From an uncultured Micrococcaceae bacterium (GTDB lineage Bacteria; Actinomycetota; Actinomycetes; Actinomycetales; Micrococcaceae), in NCBI GenBank assembly GCA_937896705.1, contig CALBOC010000221.1:1-9377 (forward strand): a stretch of 9,377 nt of DNA. Direction: 5' to 3'. Shown piece by piece: positions 6,811-9,377 of the stretch (within the stretch, counting starts at the first letter, position 1; every line of letters begins with the position of its first letter). A program made the position numbers and the translations under genes. The notes beneath the pieces are model-generated. The model was given only the letters and a program-made list of their open reading frames with translations. It was not told the DNA's origin and made no database searches.

Positions 6811-7151
6811 TACAGCTCCTTTCCAGAGGCCTTGGCGTAGCGGACCTTAACGGTCTTAGTAACGCCATCTTCTTCGACTTCTTCAAAGCGGTACCCAACG
6901 CGAGTTGGCTTTTCGGTTTCAGGGTCGACAACGGCGACCTTGGAGATGTGTAGCAGAGCTTCCTCTTCGACACGTCCACCTTCGGTTGCACCGTCTGGTC
7001 CCTGGCCGGCACGCACGTGCTTGGTCACACGGTTGATGCCTTCTACCAGTACGCGGTCCTCTTTAGGAAGCACGCGCAGGACTTTGCCCTGTTTGCCGCG
7101 GTCCTTACCTGACAGAACCTGGACGAGATCGTCTTTTTTAATCTTTGCCAT
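6810..7151 (-). CDS. rplX: 50S ribosomal protein L24
   Basis: L24 (113 residues) is an assembly initiator of the 50S subunit and lies near the tunnel exit. The KOW motif covers about residues 5-30, with [20 protein letters not shown]. It is followed by [14 protein letters not shown] and a region with [19 protein letters not shown] that is typical of the family. The start ATG at 7151 is preceded by GGAGGTGAT (7167-7159), a nine-base perfect complement of the 16S 3' end, placed inside the last codons of rplN. The stop overlaps rplE by one base. Order and spacing match the standard rplN-rplX-rplE block. Confidence 0.97.
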   Translation of the reverse strand: MAKIKKDDLVQVLSGKDRGKQGKVLRVLPKEDRVLVEGINRVTKHVRAGQGPDGATEGGRVEEEALLHISKVAVVDPETEKPTRVGYRFEEVEEDGVTKTVKVRYAKASGKEL

Positions 7152-7154
7152 TGG

Positions 7155-7523
7155 TTAAATCACCTCCGGTGCCAGCGAAACGATACGCATGAACTGGTTA
7201 TCACGTAGCTCACGGGCCACTGGGCCGAAGATACGAGTACCGCGTGGTTCGTTATCCTGACGGAGGATGACGGCTGCGTTTTCGTCGAACTTGATGTAGG
7301 AGCCATCGGAGCGTCGTACCGACTTCTTGGTACGAACCACTACTGCCTTGACGACTTCGCCTTTTTTGACGGCACCGCCTGGGATGGCATCTTTAACGGT
7401 GGCGACGATAACGTCGCCAATGGATGCATAGCGGCGTCCTGAGCCACCAAGAACACGGATGGTGTGAATTTCTTTCGCACCGGTGTTGTCGGCAACTTTG
7501 AGCCGCGATTCCTGTTGAATCAC
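7155..7523 (-). CDS. rplN: 50S ribosomal protein L14
   Basis: L14 (122 residues) binds 23S rRNA at the subunit interface, contacts 16S rRNA in bridges between the subunits, and is a docking site for the silencing factor RsfS. It reads (M)[17 protein letters not shown], followed by [16 protein letters not shown], and ends with [24 protein letters not shown], all typical. I place the start at GTG 7523-7521, not at the in-frame TTG at 7556. This gives the usual 122-residue length and the conserved IQQES start, and AGGAG lies seven bases upstream. It is the first gene of the spc unit, after a long gene-free stretch. The rplX ribosome binding site is built into its last codons. Confidence 0.96.
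   Translation of the reverse strand: MIQQESRLKVADNTGAKEIHTIRVLGGSGRRYASIGDVIVATVKDAIPGGAVKKGEVVKAVVVRTKKSVRRSDGSYIKFDENAAVILRQDNEPRGTRIFGPVARELRDNQFMRIVSLAPEVI
7159..7167 (-). promoter_or_regulatory. Near-perfect Shine-Dalgarno for rplX inside rplN
   Basis: GGAGGTGAT on the minus strand is nine consecutive bases complementary to the usual 16S rRNA 3' end, seven bases before the rplX ATG. It overlaps the last sense codons of rplN (Glu-Val-Ile), so the C-terminus of L14 doubles as the ribosome binding site. Confidence 0.8.
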
Positions 7524-7551
7524 TTGCTTACTCCTGCTTGTCTCGCTGGTT

Positions 7552-7573
7552 CTCAACCCTCGGTTGGGTCGAG
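7552..7573 (-). other. Leader hairpin just upstream of rplN
   Basis: Bases 7552-7559 and 7566-7573 form an 8-bp stem around a six-base loop. As minus-strand RNA all eight positions pair (one G-U), whereas on the plus strand that position would be an A-C mismatch. This asymmetry suggests that the mRNA strand is the functional one. It ends about 28 bases before the rplN start. The role is unknown; a binding site for a ribosomal protein is possible but not shown. Confidence 0.4.
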
Positions 7574-7776
7574 CCTTGCGGAACGGTCATGGAAATATTC
7601 TTGCTGTGCTTACCCCCGACTAGGTGAGACGTATGTGGCCAAACACGCGCACAGAGGCTGTTTGGTCACACAGTGCTTTTGAGCCGGGGCCGAGGCACGT
7701 TTGTGCAAGATGCTGTGCTGACTCTTCGTCAGATGCTCGGTGGATGGCCGGGCTATGAAAAGGGCACAGCTACAAC

Positions 7777-7806
7777 ATGCTACCCCATACCAGGGGGTTT
7801 TGGAAA
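7777..7806 (-). promoter_or_regulatory. Weak candidate promoter of the spc operon
   Basis: TTTCCA (7806-7801, four of six -35 bases) is separated by 18 bases from TAGCAT (7782-7777, TAnnAT) on the minus strand. A promoter is expected somewhere in this stretch because the S10 unit ends in a terminator upstream. This is the best pair I found, but it is not strong. Confidence 0.22.
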
Positions 7807-7863
7807 ATCATGGTCCGCCACTCCCCCGCCAGGATTGCATCTTGCGCGATTGTTTGTTAAACG

Positions 7864-7897
7864 CCGCATCCGCACCAGGTGTCTGATGCGGATGCGG
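7864..7897 (-). terminator. Terminator of the S10 operon after rpsQ
   Basis: CCGCATCCGCA (7864-7874) and TGCGGATGCGG (7887-7897) form a perfect 11-bp stem with a 12-base loop, beginning 17 bases past the rpsQ stop codon. On the minus strand the bases that follow are CGTTTAACAAAC, a poor U-tract, as is common in actinobacterial terminators. Its position at the S10/spc boundary supports termination. Partial read-through into spc is possible. Confidence 0.75.
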
Positions 7898-7914
7898 TGC
7901 TGTGGAAGCGCGGC

Positions 7915-8199
7915 TTATTTGGCGCGTTCTACAATGTCAGTTAGACGCCAGTGCTTGCCTTTGGCAAGCGGACGGGTCTCGGCGATCCGGACGATGTCGC
8001 CGATGCCGGCGGTGTTTTCTTCGTCGTGGGCCTTGACGCGTTTGGTGCGGCGCATGATTTTGCCGTACAGAGCGTGCTGTTTGAAGTATTCGATTTCGAC
8101 AACGATGGTTTTTTGCATCTTGTCGGAAACAACTACTCCACGCAAAGTTTTGCGGTAGTTACGTTCTGGAGCGGCTGCGGTGTCAACAGACTCAGTCAC
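7915..8199 (-). CDS. rpsQ: 30S ribosomal protein S17
   Basis: The 94-residue S17 is an OB-fold protein that binds 16S rRNA early in 30S assembly. The core starts at [22 protein letters not shown] (from residue 13). It includes [13 protein letters not shown] (50-62) and the signature [20 protein letters not shown] (67-86). The dozen extra N-terminal residues are common in actinobacteria. The start is GTG at 8199-8197 with GAGGAGG seven bases upstream. It follows rpmC after 17 bases and is the last gene of the S10 unit: a terminator hairpin begins 17 bases after its stop. Confidence 0.97.
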   Translation of the reverse strand: MTESVDTAAAPERNYRKTLRGVVVSDKMQKTIVVEIEYFKQHALYGKIMRRTKRVKAHDEENTAGIGDIVRIAETRPLAKGKHWRLTDIVERAK

Positions 8200-8216
8200 T
8201 GTGATTCCTCCTCAGC

Positions 8217-8489
8217 CTACTTGCGGCTTTTCTTTTTGTCTTTGATGTCTTCTTCGCTGGCTTCCACTTCTTGGCGGATACCAAGTTCGCGTTCGCGAAG
8301 CACAGTCATAATGCGTGCGACATCGCGTTTGACGACCTTGATGCGACCGGAGTTTTCGAGCTGTCCGGTTGCGCCTTGGAAGCGCAGGTTGAATAACTCG
8401 GCTTTGGCTTTATCGAGTTCTTCACGCAGGCGTGCGTTGTCGAAGCCATCCAGAGCCTCGGTAGATAGTTCTGGTGTACCTAGTGCCAT
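8217..8489 (-). CDS. rpmC: 50S ribosomal protein L29
   Basis: L29 lies beside L23 at the tunnel exit, where trigger factor and SRP dock. The two-helix hairpin is visible: [20 protein letters not shown] (21-40), the turn TGQLENSGR, then [19 protein letters not shown] (50-68). At 90 residues it is longer than the usual 60-75. The extra length is about ten residues in front and a charged tail (72-90, ending KDKKKSRK) that could reach rRNA or the exit-port surface. The ATG at 8489 is two bases after the rplP stop, with GAGGGTGG upstream. Confidence 0.96.
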   Translation of the reverse strand: MALGTPELSTEALDGFDNARLREELDKAKAELFNLRFQGATGQLENSGRIKVVKRDVARIMTVLRERELGIRQEVEASEEDIKDKKKSRK

Positions 8490-8491
8490 GG

Positions 8492-8908
8492 TTATTCACC
8501 ACCCTCTCGGCGTACGATGCGAGCTTTGAGTGGCAGCTTGTGTGCAGCCAACCGGAGAGCTTCGCGGGCGACCTCTTCACTGACACCAGACAGTTCGAAC
8601 ATCACACGGCCGGGTTTGACGTTGGCGACCCAGAATTCTGGGGAGCCTTTACCCGAACCCATGCGAACTTCGGCTGGTTTTTTGGTCAGTGGACGGTCTG
8701 GGAAAATGTTGATCCAGACGTGGCCACCGCGCTTGATGTAACGCGTCATGGCGATACGAGCTGCCTCGATCTGACGGTTCGTGACGTAAGCGCGAGTGGT
8801 TGCTTGCAGTCCCCAGTCACCGAATGCGACTTCGGTGCCACCTTTGGCCATACCTTTACGGCCGGGACGGTGCTGTTTGCGGAATTTTACGCGACGTGGG
8901 ATAAGCAT
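8492..8908 (-). CDS. rplP: 50S ribosomal protein L16
   Basis: The 138-residue L16 sits by the A-site tRNA and the peptidyl-transferase region and is needed for late 50S assembly. The conserved start [19 protein letters not shown] is followed by [15 protein letters not shown] (22-36), [16 protein letters not shown] (56-71) and the A-site loop [14 protein letters not shown] (82-95). The length is that of the family. The ATG at 8908-8906 overlaps the rpsC stop by one base (TAATG), and AAGGAGG lies ten bases upstream. It is part of the rpsC-rplP-rpmC-rpsQ block of the S10 unit. Confidence 0.97.
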   Translation of the reverse strand: MLIPRRVKFRKQHRPGRKGMAKGGTEVAFGDWGLQATTRAYVTNRQIEAARIAMTRYIKRGGHVWINIFPDRPLTKKPAEVRMGSGKGSPEFWVANVKPGRVMFELSGVSEEVAREALRLAAHKLPLKARIVRREGGE

Positions 8909-9377
8909 TAGGCGTTGCCTCCTTGAGCGCCTGTGCGGGCACCCTGCGGGGCGCCACCGCGGCGACGACGTGCTCCGCCGCGTCCACCACCACGACCGCC
9001 ACGGCCCGATGGGGCAGCGGCTTCCTGTGCAGCCAATTCTTTATCGGTGAAGTCGCCCTTGTAGACCCATACTTTGACGCCGATGCGTCCGTAGGTGGTC
9101 TTGGCTTCGAACTTCCCGAAGTCGATGTTGGCGCGCAGGGTGTGCAGTGGCACACGACCTTCACGGTAGAACTCGGTACGGCCCATGTCGGCACCGCCCA
9201 GACGACCGGATACCTGGATACGAATACCCTCGGCGCCGGCGCGCATTGCTGACTGGATGGAGCGACGCATAGCGCGGCGGAATGCCACGCGTGCGGTGAG
9301 CTGTTCTGCTACACCTTGTGCCACGAGCTGCGCATCGAGTTCTGGTTTTTTGACTTCTAGAATGTTGAGCTGAATCT
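8908..9377 (-). CDS. rpsC: 30S ribosomal protein S3, C-terminal part (cut by window edge)
   Basis: The visible 155 codons begin [20 protein letters not shown] and run to a TAA at 8910-8908; the N-terminal KH domain lies mostly outside the window. S3 forms the mRNA entry tunnel with S4 and S5. The C-terminal domain shows [20 protein letters not shown], then [20 protein letters not shown] and [13 protein letters not shown]. It ends in a Gly/Arg-rich tail of about 43 residues with RGG repeats and a run of four arginines. An in-frame GTG at 9324 is internal, since the conserved S3 sequence continues upstream of it. The stop overlaps rplP by one base. Confidence 0.97.
   Translation of the reverse strand, partial: IQLNILEVKKPELDAQLVAQGVAEQLTARVAFRRAMRRSIQSAMRAGAEGIRIQVSGRLGGADMGRTEFYREGRVPLHTLRANIDFGKFEAKTTYGRIGVKVWVYKGDFTDKELAAQEAAAPSGRGGRGGGRGGARRRRGGAPQGARTGAQGGNA

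Larger units (their letters stand above)
7524..7914 (-). other. Gene-free S10/spc operon boundary and spc leader
   Basis: No credible gene lies in these 391 bases. From the rpsQ side it holds a terminator (7864-7897). Next is a weak promoter match, TTTCCA (7806-7801) with 18 bases to TAGCAT (7782-7777). Further on are a long imperfect hairpin (TGTGGCCAAACA at 7634-7645 with TGTTTGGTCACA at 7659-7670), an 8-bp stem at 7552-7573 and the rplN ribosome binding site. If that promoter is real, the leader is about 245 bases. A 20-codon open frame (7590-7528) ends just before rplN, but it has no visible ribosome binding site. Confidence 0.6.

Noticed and set aside
6103..6840. Plus-strand open frame of 245 codons opposite rplE
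   Set aside because: It crosses the rplE-rpsH spacer and both ends of rplE, with no ribosome binding site and no recognisable domain. It is a shadow of rplE.
7709..7737. Direct repeat AGATGCT flanking a CTGAC/GTCAG stem
   Set aside because: Two 7-base copies only; no match to an operator I know, and likely chance.
7673..8158. Plus-strand open frame of 161 codons starting in the S10/spc boundary
   Set aside because: Half of it is antisense to rpsQ, it runs through the terminator hairpin, and its Cys/Arg-rich product resembles no family. The boundary has no protein-like signal.
1..9377. Mobile elements, CRISPR, tRNA or rRNA genes, restriction or defence genes
   Set aside because: None seen on either strand. 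The window is fully explained by housekeeping genes and their spacers.

Overview
The window is a run of conserved housekeeping genes, all on the minus strand. It is the distal end of the S10 ribosomal-protein operon, the spc operon, secY-adk, map and the first codons of infA. I found no phage, transposon, CRISPR, toxin-antitoxin or other accessory genes, and no undescribed system. The unusual signals lie in the spaces between transcription units and in a few protein tails.

The organism looks like an actinobacterium, most likely one of the Micrococcales. Base composition is moderately GC-rich (by eye, about the mid-50s per cent). Adenylate kinase is the short-LID type, S5 and S3 carry Gly/Arg-rich tails, and there is no S14 gene between rplE and rpsH. 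As I recall, Micrococcus and its relatives share that absence. The genus cannot be fixed from this window.

In transcription order, from high to low coordinates: the S10 operon end is rpsC (5' truncated by the window edge), rplP, rpmC and rpsQ, closed by a hairpin terminator at 7864-7897. A gene-free stretch of 391 bases (7524-7914) then holds that terminator and a structured leader. The spc operon follows: rplN, rplX, rplE, rpsH, rplF, rplR, rpsE, rpmD and rplO. Its genes overlap by 1-4 bases or sit a few bases apart, and it ends at a very long hairpin at 3309-3369. secY and adk form the next unit, with a possible promoter just below that hairpin and a terminator at 1186-1214. map follows alone, and infA has its own good promoter match at 184-213.

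The ribosomal proteins belong to both subunits. SecY is the channel that exports or inserts many ribosome products, Map trims their initiator methionine, Adk balances adenine nucleotides and IF-1 works in initiation. The layout is the classical one, but strong terminators divide it so that secY-adk, map and infA appear able to be expressed independently of the ribosomal proteins.
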